From positions 17,638-81,637 of the forward strand of contig NZ_JAIWHV010000013.1 of assembly GCF_020177375.1 (NCBI RefSeq): a stretch of DNA of 64,000 nt, read 5' to 3'. This DNA comes from Saliphagus infecundisoli. GTDB taxonomy: Archaea > Halobacteriota > Halobacteria > Halobacteriales > Natrialbaceae. This document shows, piece by piece, positions 1 to 8,381 of this stretch (its first letter is position 1; each line of letters starts with the position of its first letter). Made by a program: the position numbers and the translations under genes. A model generated the notes under the pieces. It did no database searches, was not told the origin of the DNA, and saw nothing but the letters and a program-made list of their open reading frames with translations.

Positions 1-2
1 TC

Positions 3-248
3 GAAACGCTGCGCGACGAGGGCTGGTTCGAGGAGAACCCCAACTACGAGCGGGCGTTCACCCAGCTTCAGGAGGCCGAGGCAACGGAGGCGACGGCCAA
101 GCCCGTCGTCGGTCCGAATTCCTATATGCGCGAGCAGATCGAGAAGGCGTTTGTCGACCTCATGGACGGCGGCGAACTCGAGCCCGTCCTCACTAACCGG
201 AAGGAAAACATCGAGCAGGAATTCGACAGCTACCAGGATAAGGTGTAA
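3..248 (+). CDS. ABC transporter substrate-binding protein, C-terminal end (partial)
   Basis: The reading frame is open from the window edge and stops with TAA at 246-248, leaving 81 residues of a larger protein. The tail has the alternating helical pattern seen at the end of sugar-type (family 1) extracellular binding proteins: a segment around ERAFTQLQEAEATEA, then PVVGPNSY, then a helix with FVDLMDGG and a closing helix EQEFDSYQ. Two permeases and an ATPase follow on the same strand 75 bp downstream, so by position it should be the binding protein of that importer. The ligand cannot be read from this fragment; the phosphatase neighbours make glycerol-3-phosphate or a related phosphoester possible, but a plain sugar is equally allowed. 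Confidence 0.75.
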   Translation, partial: ETLRDEGWFEENPNYERAFTQLQEAEATEATAKPVVGPNSYMREQIEKAFVDLMDGGELEPVLTNRKENIEQEFDSYQDKV

Positions 249-322
249 TATGGCCCTCACTGAGCACCGAGTCGCCTCGATTATTCACTTGTAGTACACA
301 GATCGAAAATAGCAATTAAATA

Positions 323-1210
323 ATGTCAGGAAAGGAAATATACGACAGTAATTGGCAGGCAGCACTGTTCCTGCTGCCCACGATGAGTGTAGTCGTGCTG
401 TTCCTCTACTACCCCGGGCTCGAGACGTTCCGGTACAGCGTATACAGCACACTCTTCTTCGGAATGGACAAGACGTTCGTGGGACTGGACAACTTTGAGG
501 CGCTCCTGACGTCGGAGGAGTACCACCAGAGCCTCCTTGTGACGACACTCTGGAGCGCGGTAGTGATGTTCGGCCGGTTAGCAGTGGCGCTCGTGGTCTC
601 GTACATGATATACGAGGTCGCACGCGGATCGTCATTCTACCTGATTGCAGCGATCTGGCCCTACGCGATGCCAGCAGTTGTCACTGGCGCGATCCTGAGC
701 TTCGTCGCGCACCCCGAACTCGGTATTTTCTCGTATTACCTAGAAGTATTCACCGGAATCCAGTTCGACTGGTTCTCGAATCCGGTGTACGCATTCATTC
801 TCCTCTCGGGTGCGGCGATCTGGAAGGGGATCGGCTTCAACGTCATCTTTATGCTCGCTGCGTTCAGCAACGTCCCGGGAGCACTCTCTGAAGCCGCCGA
901 GCTTGACGGCGTCAGTCGCTGGAAAATGCTGACGCGTGTTTACGTGCCGCTGATCTCACCAACGTTATTCTACCTCCTGGTGATCAACCTCATGAAGTCG
1001 TTCTTCGGCGGATTCGCTCTCGTTGACATGATGACGAACGGCGAACCGGGCGGCTGGACGAACATCCTCATCTACAAGCTCTATGTCGACGCATTCCAGC
1101 AGAATAACCTTGGAATCGGCGCTGCTGAGTCGGTCATCCTTTTTACTATCGTGGCCGCGCTCACCATCGTCCAGTTCCGCTACACCGAGAAATTCGTTCA
1201 CTACGGGTGA
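323..1210 (+). CDS. ABC transporter permease, UgpA/MalF type
   Basis: A 295-residue integral membrane protein with about six hydrophobic segments. The binding-protein-dependent permease signature (EAA loop) is visible near residues 190-210 as EAAELDGVSRWKMLTRVYVP; this is the cytoplasmic loop that docks on the ATPase. The length fits the UgpA/MalF-like first permease of CUT1-family importers. It lies 75 bp after the binding protein gene and 3 bp before the second permease, so the genes should form one operon. The likely role is one half of the membrane channel of a sugar or glycerol-phosphate importer; the substrate is inferred only from neighbours. Confidence 0.9.
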   Translation: MSGKEIYDSNWQAALFLLPTMSVVVLFLYYPGLETFRYSVYSTLFFGMDKTFVGLDNFEALLTSEEYHQSLLVTTLWSAVVMFGRLAVALVVSYMIYEVARGSSFYLIAAIWPYAMPAVVTGAILSFVAHPELGIFSYYLEVFTGIQFDWFSNPVYAFILLSGAAIWKGIGFNVIFMLAAFSNVPGALSEAAELDGVSRWKMLTRVYVPLISPTLFYLLVINLMKSFFGGFALVDMMTNGEPGGWTNILIYKLYVDAFQQNNLGIGAAESVILFTIVAALTIVQFRYTEKFVHYG

Positions 1211-1213
1211 ATT

Positions 1214-2086
1214 ATGGCAACAAAAACAGACCAAACTAGTCACGTTGATCTCTACGACTCATTCAGCAACGCAGTTCCCAAGAATGCTGGGCTCCACGCC
1301 CTATTACTATTTACGGTCGGGATCATCGCGACGCCACTGATACTGGCGCTCATCTTCAGCACCCAGTCGCTCTACGAGATTTACACGATCACGGACCTTA
1401 TGCCGGGAAGCGAGGGCTTCAGCAACTACGTCGAGTTGTTCACCGAGTGGAATTTCCTGACCTACATGATAAACTCGTTTATCATGGCGTCAATCATCGT
1501 CACCGGGAAGATCATTTTCTCGATCTGCGCGGCGACGGCAATTGTCTACTACGACTTCCCCTACAAGGACGCTGTCTTCTTCCTCATCTTGATGACACTT
1601 ATGTTTCCGCTCAAGATCAGGATTGTTCCACTATTCGAACTGATGGCGGTGCTCAACTGGAGCAACTCTATCTGGGCGATTACAATTCCTTACATCTCGA
1701 GCGCGACGACTGTGTTTCTCCTCCGGCAGTACTTCCTGTCGATTCCAGACTCCTACGTCGAGACCGCACGACTTGACGGCGTCGGTCCACTCAAATTCCT
1801 CGTCTACGTCGTCCTTCCAATGGCGAAGGGATTCCTAGTCGGCGTCGGCGTCATTCGGTTCATAGGCGCCTGGAACCAGTATCTCTGGCCGCTGGTGGTT
1901 ATCAACGACCAGAGCGAGCAGGTCGTCCAGGTCGGTGTTAGGAACCTGCAACAAGCGGCCCAGTCAGGATTCACAGACTGGTCACTCATCATGGCTGGAT
2001 CTATCGTCGCGCTGCTCCCACCGCTGATCATCCTGATCATCTTCCACCGGCCGCTGTTGGACACAATGACGATGCAGCAGAAATAA
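1214..2086 (+). CDS. ABC transporter permease, UgpE/MalG type
   Basis: A 290-residue membrane protein with about six hydrophobic segments and the EAA-loop signature near residues 183-202 (ETARLDGVGPLKFLVYVVLP). The MalG/UgpE subfamily pattern is clear: a short hydrophilic N-terminus, then a first membrane segment (ALLLFTVGIIATPLILALIF), and an LPPLIILIIFHRPLLD-type end. The start follows the previous stop by only 3 bp, indicating tight coupling. It should pair with the preceding permease as a heterodimeric channel. The family assignment is firm, the transported compound is not. Confidence 0.9.
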   Translation: MATKTDQTSHVDLYDSFSNAVPKNAGLHALLLFTVGIIATPLILALIFSTQSLYEIYTITDLMPGSEGFSNYVELFTEWNFLTYMINSFIMASIIVTGKIIFSICAATAIVYYDFPYKDAVFFLILMTLMFPLKIRIVPLFELMAVLNWSNSIWAITIPYISSATTVFLLRQYFLSIPDSYVETARLDGVGPLKFLVYVVLPMAKGFLVGVGVIRFIGAWNQYLWPLVVINDQSEQVVQVGVRNLQQAAQSGFTDWSLIMAGSIVALLPPLIILIIFHRPLLDTMTMQQK

Positions 2087-2126
2087 TATAGTCAACCATT
2101 AAACCCCTCGATTACGATAACCAAAC

Positions 2127-3263
2127 ATGGCAAGACTCACGTTAGAAAACATCACGAAGCGGTTCGGAGAAGTAGTGGCTGTAAACGAATTGTCCCTGGA
2201 GGTAGATGACGGTGAATTCGTCGTCTTCGTCGGTCCCAGCGGATGTGGGAAGAGTACTACCCTCCGGATGATCGCCGGGCTAGAAGAGATCACCGACGGG
2301 AAGCTGTCTATCGACGAAACCGTAGTCAACGACCTGGAGCCTCCGGAGCGAAACGTCGCAATGGTGTTCCAGAACTACGCGCTATACCCCCACATGACCG
2401 CGCGGCGGAATATGACCTTCGGGATGAACTCTTCGGGGTCATACACGGACGAAGAAATTGACGAGCGGGTCAGCAACGCCGCGGAGATGCTTGACATCGT
2501 TGACCTTCTCGAACGCAAGCCCGCGAACCTCTCCGGAGGCGAGCGCCAGCGCGTCGCCATCGGCCGCGCGCTCGTCCGGCAGCCGGACGTGTTCCTGCTC
2601 GACGAGCCCCTCTCGAACCTGGACGCTAAGCTCCGCGTCCAGATGCGCTCCGAGCTCTCGGAACTACATAGCCGACTTCAGACAACGACAGTGTACGTCA
2701 CCCACGACCAGGTCGAGGCCCTGACACTTGGGGACCGCGTCGCCGTGATGAATGAGGGGCAATTGGAACAGGTCGCGGCGCCCCAAGAGTTGTATGACTT
2801 CCCCAAGACGCAGTTCGTGGCGGGGTTCATCGGCAGTCCAGCGATGAACATGATTCAGGTCAACGTCGTTCACGCCGGCGGGCGGGTCTACGCAGAGTCG
2901 AACTCCTTCCGGATTCCGCTGTCCCGGGCCGATCCGAGCGGCGTACCCGAACAGCGCGCCATACTCGGCGTCCGGCCCGAGGACATCCATCTCGCCGATG
3001 AGTTGGACAACGAGGCGGACCGCATCCCGACGGACATCCGCATTACCGAACCTCTCGGGGAGACCCTGCTCGCCTACAGTGATATCGATGGCACGGAGAT
3101 CAAGTTCAAGACGGAGCCCCACCAGCCAATGGACAACCAGAGTCAGGTCGAACTCACGTTCAATCCGGACAGGCTCCACCTTTTCGACGCCGAGTCGGGC
3201 GAGGCGATCCATCACACTCAGCCCCCGAAAGCGGAGAACGAACTGACGATCAATCAATCCTGA
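2127..3263 (+). CDS. ABC transporter ATP-binding protein, UgpC/MalK type
   Basis: A 378-residue ATPase of the CUT1 MalK/UgpC class. The Walker A motif GPSGCGKST is at residues 36-44, the Q-loop glutamine at 82 (FQNYALYPH), the signature LSGGERQ at 135-141, Walker B VFLLDE at 155-160 and the H-loop VTHDQVEA near 190. The C-terminal 140 residues form the TOBE/MalK regulatory domain (VRPEDIHLAD segment), which in the family contacts the permeases or regulatory proteins. It ends the transporter operon, and the phosphoesterase starts 7 bp after its stop, so the two are probably cotranscribed. Confidence 0.93.
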   Translation: MARLTLENITKRFGEVVAVNELSLEVDDGEFVVFVGPSGCGKSTTLRMIAGLEEITDGKLSIDETVVNDLEPPERNVAMVFQNYALYPHMTARRNMTFGMNSSGSYTDEEIDERVSNAAEMLDIVDLLERKPANLSGGERQRVAIGRALVRQPDVFLLDEPLSNLDAKLRVQMRSELSELHSRLQTTTVYVTHDQVEALTLGDRVAVMNEGQLEQVAAPQELYDFPKTQFVAGFIGSPAMNMIQVNVVHAGGRVYAESNSFRIPLSRADPSGVPEQRAILGVRPEDIHLADELDNEADRIPTDIRITEPLGETLLAYSDIDGTEIKFKTEPHQPMDNQSQVELTFNPDRLHLFDAESGEAIHHTQPPKAENELTINQS

Positions 3264-3270
3264 CTCATTC

Positions 3271-4221
3271 ATGACTTCCAACGGACGCCCTTCGATTGTG
3301 ATGGGACGGTTAGCGCAACCGACAGCAGAGGAATTGACGACGATCGCGGTCATCGGTGATCCACACATCCCGCGAGAGTCAGAGGACACGCTCAAGCTAT
3401 ATCAGGCGGACATCTTTCTAGAACGGGTCGTCGAGGACGTAAACGCCCGAGACGTCGACACCGCGCTGTTCGTCGGCGACATCACAATGGACGGTTTCAA
3501 CGAGGAGTACAAGCGGTTCGACCGAATCGTTGAACCTCTCGATGTCCCCTGGGCAGCGATCCCGGGGAACCACGACGTATGGAAGACGTACGACGAACAC
3601 GACAGCCCGTCTATCGAGGTTTTCGAGGACCGATACACGTCCGACGGCCTCCCGTTTGTAATCGACCACGGAGACGTACAACTGATCGCGCTGGACAGCT
3701 CCTCACACGACGACGTGAATGATACCCACGCCGGGACCGTCGACGACGACCAATTGGAGTGGCTTGACGAGCAGTTGGCCGCGGCGATGAACCCCGTCGT
3801 CGCCCTTCACCACGTGCTCCCGGCGATGATTGAGCAGTTCGAGGCGTACAGCCGGGACGTCGATCCGGACCTCTCGCCGCCGCCGGTCCTGGAGAACACT
3901 CAGCCTCTGATCGACGTGCTGCAGAAACACGAAGTGTCGTTGGTACTCACGGGTCACCTCCACATACCCTCAATCGCCCAAACCGACAGGGTGCGGGAGG
4001 TGAACGCACCGGCGACGAGTACGTTCCCTCCGGCGTACCTCGTCCTCGAAATCGGGCCCGACGGCACGATCGTCCGATACATCCCCCTCGGCGATTCGAC
4101 AGAGGCCCGGACGGCTTTTACCCGGCGAAGCGGACTCCGACCGAAAGCCGAAGCGCTCTCTGTGATGGCAGCATCCCGGATCGCCAGCTTCCCTCTCGTC
4201 GACGAGATCGACCGAGATTGA
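3271..4221 (+). CDS. Calcineurin-like metallophosphoesterase
   Basis: A 316-residue protein with the full two-metal phosphoesterase motif set: GDPH at residues 29-32 (D-x-H), VGD at 68-70, GNHD at 99-102, a lone histidine pair ALHH, and GHLH near residue 230. These residues bind the metal pair that hydrolyses phosphomono- or diesters. There is no signal peptide or membrane segment, so it should act in the cytoplasm. It directly follows the ABC ATPase gene by 7 bp. In bacterial ugp operons the matching position is held by a glycerophosphodiesterase, so a role in processing an imported phosphodiester is a reasonable inference. An alternative is a cAMP/nucleotide-type phosphodiesterase of the same superfamily. 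Confidence 0.88.
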   Translation: MTSNGRPSIVMGRLAQPTAEELTTIAVIGDPHIPRESEDTLKLYQADIFLERVVEDVNARDVDTALFVGDITMDGFNEEYKRFDRIVEPLDVPWAAIPGNHDVWKTYDEHDSPSIEVFEDRYTSDGLPFVIDHGDVQLIALDSSSHDDVNDTHAGTVDDDQLEWLDEQLAAAMNPVVALHHVLPAMIEQFEAYSRDVDPDLSPPPVLENTQPLIDVLQKHEVSLVLTGHLHIPSIAQTDRVREVNAPATSTFPPAYLVLEIGPDGTIVRYIPLGDSTEARTAFTRRSGLRPKAEALSVMAASRIASFPLVDEIDRD

Positions 4222-4249
4222 TCTGTCCCTCGCCAGGTTAACATCGTTC

Positions 4250-4513
4250 TCACAGCCACTCTACAGCGGTGGAGAGACGCCAATGGGACCCTGAAGGCAT
4301 GCGCGACGGGGCAGCGCGACGATTGGGTACCCGCGGCGGAGCGAAAGGCCCTCCTGACGATCGCAAATAAAGCCGTAGTAATCTCCAGTGGAACTGTCTC
4401 AAGCGGATATCACCCTGTGTTACGGAGTTCGTGCTCAAGCGGAGGTCGGCCCAGTGTTGTACGGCGTCTACGCCCTCGCGTAGCATATCGCGCAATTTCT
4501 CATTAGACGCCAC
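4250..4513 (-). CDS. Small unrecognised protein downstream of phoD
   Basis: An 87-residue reading frame opening with GTG one base after the TGA of the PhoD gene on the same strand, which would allow translational coupling. The first 50 or so residues look like a real protein, with charged amphipathic helices (EKLRDMLREGVDAVQHWADL and RLRQFHWRLLRLYLRSS). The last 30 residues are arginine- and serine-rich and look like out-of-frame GC-rich sequence, so the end may be frameshifted. I do not recognise the family. It could be a genuine small gene, a decayed one, or chance. Confidence 0.35.
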   Translation of the reverse strand: MASNEKLRDMLREGVDAVQHWADLRLSTNSVTQGDIRLRQFHWRLLRLYLRSSGGPFAPPRVPNRRAAPSRMPSGSHWRLSTAVEWL

Positions 4514-4514
4514 C

Positions 4515-5966
4515 TCAGACGGCCTTCATCCGGCGCGAAAAGGCGATCTTGCCGTTCTCGTGGCGGATCTCGATCCAGATGAAGTCACCGGCCTCGTCAA
4601 CCTGGATTACGCCGAAATTGTTGAAGTTCCCCCGGTCGTAGAAGACGTTCGGGTTGAATGGCTCGTAGTACTGGTTTGGATTACCGCTGGGCGCGCCGAG
4701 CGGACCAGCGCTCGCCTCGTAGAACTCGTTGACCACGTCGTCGTTCGTATCGAACGCGGCGACCTGGGCCTTGTGGATGTCGCCGGACAGCACGAGGACG
4801 TTGTCAAGGTCTTCAACAACGTTAAGTATCTCACCGAGCTCACGTCCGTAGCCCTGTCCCGACTGCGTCCAGCCATCGCCGGACATGATCCCCATCGTCG
4901 TCGAACTGGCGATGACCTTGAACGTCGCGTCGGAGGCCTGGAGTGACCCAAGCAGCCAATTTAGTTGTTGCTTGCCGAGCATCGCCTTCTCCTCGGGCGG
5001 AATGTCGCTCGGATCCCGGTACTGACGAGTGTCCAGGACGAACAGCTCGAGATGCTTCCCCCACCGGAACGACCGATACATTCGGGTATCGCTGCTGCCG
5101 GTGACCGACTCGTGCGTGTCGAGCGGCCAGTAGTTGAGGAACGATTCCAACCCAGACGGTAACAGCGGATTCGTCCGATTGAAGTTGTTGATTACCTCGT
5201 GGTCATCCCATATCGCGTACACCGACGTCGCTTCGAGCATCGTCTGTAGGTTTGTCCGGTCAGCGACGCTGCTGTCCGGGTTCCGCATCTCCCGGTACTT
5301 CGCGTTGTAAATCTCCAGAGCTTCGTCTGGATCGGTGCTCGAGGAGACCTGGCCGGCGGGCGTGTTGGCGTCCGCGTAGATGGTGTCGCCCAGGTAGAGG
5401 AAGAAGTCCGGTTGGAGTTTGCCGATTGCCTCCAGGCCGGCGTACGGTGGCTCCACCGGGGCCCCTCCATAGCCATACGTGTCCCCACTCCAGGCGAACG
5501 TCACCGGAGCGTCAGCGTCCGGGGTCGGTGCCGTACGGAACGAACCTCGTTTGACCGCCGGCTCGTCTTCGGGTGGATTGGCGTCGAGGTCGCCCCCCTC
5601 GGCGACGCCCCAAGCCCGATAGGAATACTCGCTTCTGGGCTCGAGACCCGTTAGTCGCGTTCTCGCCGTGTCGTCGGCGTCGGCATCGGCCTCGAGCTGG
5701 ACCCGGTCGGCATCGTCAAACGAGTCGCTGCTCGTAAACTCGAGGTTGACGGTTCCGGGTTCGGCGAGTCGCGTCCAGAACACTGCCGTCTCGCTCGTAG
5801 TGTCTCCGACGGCGACGCCGTGGGGGAGGGCGAGCAACTGGTCCGGGTCCAAGGAGTCGTCAAAGGCATTAGCGTTACATCCTGCCAGCCCGAGCATCGA
5901 GGCGGCCCCTGTCACCTGAAGCATCCTTCGGCGGGCTACGTCCGGTTCTAACGAGTCTCCGGTCAT
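4515..5966 (-). CDS. phoD: PhoD-type alkaline phosphatase, Tat-exported lipoprotein
   Basis: A 483-residue secreted phosphatase. The N-terminus has a twin-arginine signal (ARRRMLQVTG at residues 11-20) ending in a lipobox LAGC with Cys30, so the enzyme should be exported folded and anchored by lipid. A PhoD N-terminal domain occupies about residues 35-140 (LPHGVAVGDTTSETAVFWTR), followed by the metallophosphatase domain with FAWSGDTYG, YLGDTIYAD, AIWDDHE, LDTRQYRDP and SGDIH, the metal-binding motifs of PhoD. The role is release of phosphate from phosphomono- or diesters outside the cell. It is convergent with the transporter operon. An AT-rich patch at 5970-6030 upstream of the start, with a TATATTTGTA stretch, may hold its promoter. 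In other organisms phoD is phosphate-starvation induced. Confidence 0.9.
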   Translation of the reverse strand: MTGDSLEPDVARRRMLQVTGAASMLGLAGCNANAFDDSLDPDQLLALPHGVAVGDTTSETAVFWTRLAEPGTVNLEFTSSDSFDDADRVQLEADADADDTARTRLTGLEPRSEYSYRAWGVAEGGDLDANPPEDEPAVKRGSFRTAPTPDADAPVTFAWSGDTYGYGGAPVEPPYAGLEAIGKLQPDFFLYLGDTIYADANTPAGQVSSSTDPDEALEIYNAKYREMRNPDSSVADRTNLQTMLEATSVYAIWDDHEVINNFNRTNPLLPSGLESFLNYWPLDTHESVTGSSDTRMYRSFRWGKHLELFVLDTRQYRDPSDIPPEEKAMLGKQQLNWLLGSLQASDATFKVIASSTTMGIMSGDGWTQSGQGYGRELGEILNVVEDLDNVLVLSGDIHKAQVAAFDTNDDVVNEFYEASAGPLGAPSGNPNQYYEPFNPNVFYDRGNFNNFGVIQVDEAGDFIWIEIRHENGKIAFSRRMKAV

Positions 5967-6133
5967 ACCGGCCTACAAATATATCTTCATCTGTAATAAA
6001 AGTGCCCATGATATTTGTTATATTATGGTGCGTAGCCGGTTCGAACGGCCCGTATTGGCAGTTCGATCCCGCCTGCGAACAGCGGCCCCTGAATCTATGC
6101 TGTTATGTCGGATCATAGGGACGCGACGATAGC

Positions 6134-7319
6134 ATGGTGGAAGTCTCTAGCTTAGTGGTCGGCGCAGCAGCGACGCGAAGAAGCCTCTTCATGGCCTGGA
6201 CCATCAGGGCGGGGCCAAGTGGTTCGACACCGTTCACGCCGGCGGTCGGTGCGAACATCATCTCGGTTATGCGTGCGGGGTTCGTCGTTGGCGTGCTCGG
6301 CTTCGCCGGCGCCGTCCTCCAGGGGGCGACCGTTTCCGAGACCGTCGGGAGTGGCCTGATTCGCGGCGTTGTTCTTTCACCAGTTGCCGTCACCGTCGGC
6401 CTATTCACGGCGAAGTTGCGCGTCGGCATCGACATCTTCACCGGCTACCTCATCGCGACGGCGTTTACAGTGGCGGGCACGATGACAGGCATCGGCTTCG
6501 CGCTGGGCGGGGCTCCCGTGTGGGCGAGCTATCTGCGGATCATCGTCCTGTGGATTGCGATCCCCTTCGTCGGCGGTGGCACCGCCTACGCCACCACCCG
6601 GTGTCTTAGGTCCAGGCAGATATCCGGGATCGCCGCGGTCGGTGTTTTCACCGGACTGACGGTGCTCAGCGTCACCAACATGCAGTTCACCACATTGGGA
6701 GCGACGGTCGAACGGGAGTTGCTGGCCTCCCTCACCGCCGCTTAGGCCGCGTCGGTGACGGGAAGCCACGTTTCCGGCAGTGTTGGCGCGTCTCTGTTCG
6801 TCATCGCGGCGGTCAGCACCGCCATCGCGCGCCTGTGGCGGCGCGCGAGGCCTGGACCGAACGCCGATTCTTCCTGGGACGGGGCAGTCCCGTCGCGTTC
6901 TCCGTCGGCAGGACGCAAGTCGGCCTGGCCATCTGGCCACTCTTTCCGCTCCTCAAGGGTCGGGCGATCCCGACCTTCGGCGTCCTGTTGTTCGGCCGCG
7001 TCGGCCTGCTCGTCGGATCGTGGACCGGCGCGCCGCGGATGATCAAGGTCGTCTCCCAGGACTACTCCGCGCTAGGTCCGCAGTGATCGGTCGTGGCGCT
7101 CGTCCCCTCCTTTTCATCGTCCAGACCACGGTATTCCCCGACGTCCCGGTCTCATTCAACGAGATCATCGTCAGCGCAATTGTTGGCGCCGGCGTCGTGG
7201 CCGAGGGGGACGCGACGAGCGCAATCAAGATACGAACCATCGTTGCCGCGTGGATCGGCTCGCTCGTCCTGTCCGGACTCTGTGCCTACGCTCTCGTCAC
7301 GTTAACGCCGTCGGCGTGA
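6134..7319 (+). pseudogene. PiT-family inorganic phosphate permease, broken
   Basis: Three frames in succession give parts of one haloarchaeal PiT permease. Frame one (6134-6745) has the N-terminal repeat with FTPAVGANIISVMRAGFVVG and several membrane segments, is stopped by TAG at 6743-6745, and stays recognisable to about 6845 (GASLFVIAAVSTAIARLW). The second frame (about 6840-7083) gives VAFSVGRTQVGLAIWPLFPL and SWTGAPRMIKVVSQDYSALG. The third (about 7090-7319) gives the C-terminal repeat PVSFNEIIVSAIVGAGVVAE and WIGSLVLSGLCAYAL. One stop and two frameshifts make it a pseudogene unless sequencing errors are involved. PiT proteins import phosphate with a cation. Its loss beside intact phosphatases suggests phosphate entry relies on another system. 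Confidence 0.82.
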
Positions 7320-7380
7320 TCGATGACCGCCGCTTCGGGATTGAAACCTAGCCGGGGTAGTAAGGTACCCCATCCAGAAC

Positions 7381-7390
7381 ACTTATATTG
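7381..7390 (+). promoter_or_regulatory. TATA-like box of the HAD phosphatase gene
   Basis: The sequence CTTATATTG lies about 30 bp upstream of the ATG at 7416. That spacing is what an archaeal TATA box would have if transcription starts at or just before the start codon, giving a leaderless mRNA, which is common in haloarchaea. It also supports ATG 7416 over the in-frame upstream ATG at 7323. Confidence 0.5.
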
Positions 7391-7415
7391 GAACCGATAT
7401 AGCCATGTGACAAGT

Positions 7416-8204
7416 ATGAGAGGAGCCGTGGTCGACTTAGACGGTACTGTGTACCGCTCGACGGTCCCGGTGAACGGCGCCGTCGACGGTATCTCAGAGC
7501 TCCGATCGAGCGGCGTAGACGTCCTCTTCGTCTCGAACACCTCAAGCAAGTCCCGGAAGACCTGTGTGGACCGCCTCGACGACATGGGCATCGAGGCGTC
7601 GCCGGACGATATCGTAACCGGAGCCTCGGTGACTGCTGCCTACGTTTCCGAATCATCCCCTGATGCGACCGCATTCCTCGTCGGAGAAGAACCACTGCGC
7701 GAGGAGTTCAAGCGAGCGGACGTTACGTTGACTGACGATCCCGGGACCGCGACTGTCCTGGTCGTCGGGAAGGATCAATCGTTCGATTTCGACACGCTCA
7801 CCGCAGCTGCGCGGGTGCTGGACGAGGGGGCAGCGTTCGTCGCTACGAACCTCGACAGACGAAGCCCGACGGCGAGCGGCGTGGTCCCCGGGACCGGAGC
7901 TATCGTCGCCGCCGTCGCCGCCACTTCGGGACGCGAGCCCGACATTGTCGCCGGAAAACCCCACGATCCGGTGATCGAGACGACGCTCTGGCTGCTCGAC
8001 CTCCCGCCGTCAGCGTGTCTCATGATCGGAGACAACCCCGAGACCGACGTCGCAATGGGCAAGCGCGCCGGGATGACGACGGTGCTGATCGAGAGTGGCC
8101 TCGAGAGCAGTGACGTCTCCGCGACGGACGGGGACGGCCCCGACTACGTTCTCGAGACCATGGCGTCCATAGGCGACGTGCTCGATGTGGAAGCGTGTGG
8201 ATGA
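7416..8204 (+). CDS. HAD-IIA family phosphatase (NagD / phosphoglycolate phosphatase-like)
   Basis: Starting at ATG 7416 the protein is 262 residues and begins MRGAVVDLDGTVYRS, which puts the HAD motif I DxDGT at residues 7-11; an earlier in-frame ATG at 7323 would add an unsupported 31 residues. Motif II is FVSNTSSKS, the motif III lysine is in VAGKPHDPVIE, and motif IV is MIGDNPETDV. The capping domain between motifs II and III marks subclass IIA (NagD, 4-nitrophenylphosphatase, archaeal phosphoglycolate phosphatase). It dephosphorylates a small metabolite in the cytoplasm; the substrate cannot be told. It sits in a run of phosphorus-related genes but appears to have its own promoter. Confidence 0.88.
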   Translation: MRGAVVDLDGTVYRSTVPVNGAVDGISELRSSGVDVLFVSNTSSKSRKTCVDRLDDMGIEASPDDIVTGASVTAAYVSESSPDATAFLVGEEPLREEFKRADVTLTDDPGTATVLVVGKDQSFDFDTLTAAARVLDEGAAFVATNLDRRSPTASGVVPGTGAIVAAVAATSGREPDIVAGKPHDPVIETTLWLLDLPPSACLMIGDNPETDVAMGKRAGMTTVLIESGLESSDVSATDGDGPDYVLETMASIGDVLDVEACG

Positions 8205-8381
8205 CCCGTCGTGGGCGACGTTCCGATCCCGCTGGAAGTTTAATACGCATCCAAAGACAACTCCCGAAAGTTAGCGTGATGAGGGTTGGTGGAGTCTCGA
8301 CGGAACAGTCGTTTAGCCGACGCTGTGCAATCCCTGCCGGACCGACGAATCGCGCTCTGATTTCCGGACGGTGGTACGGCT

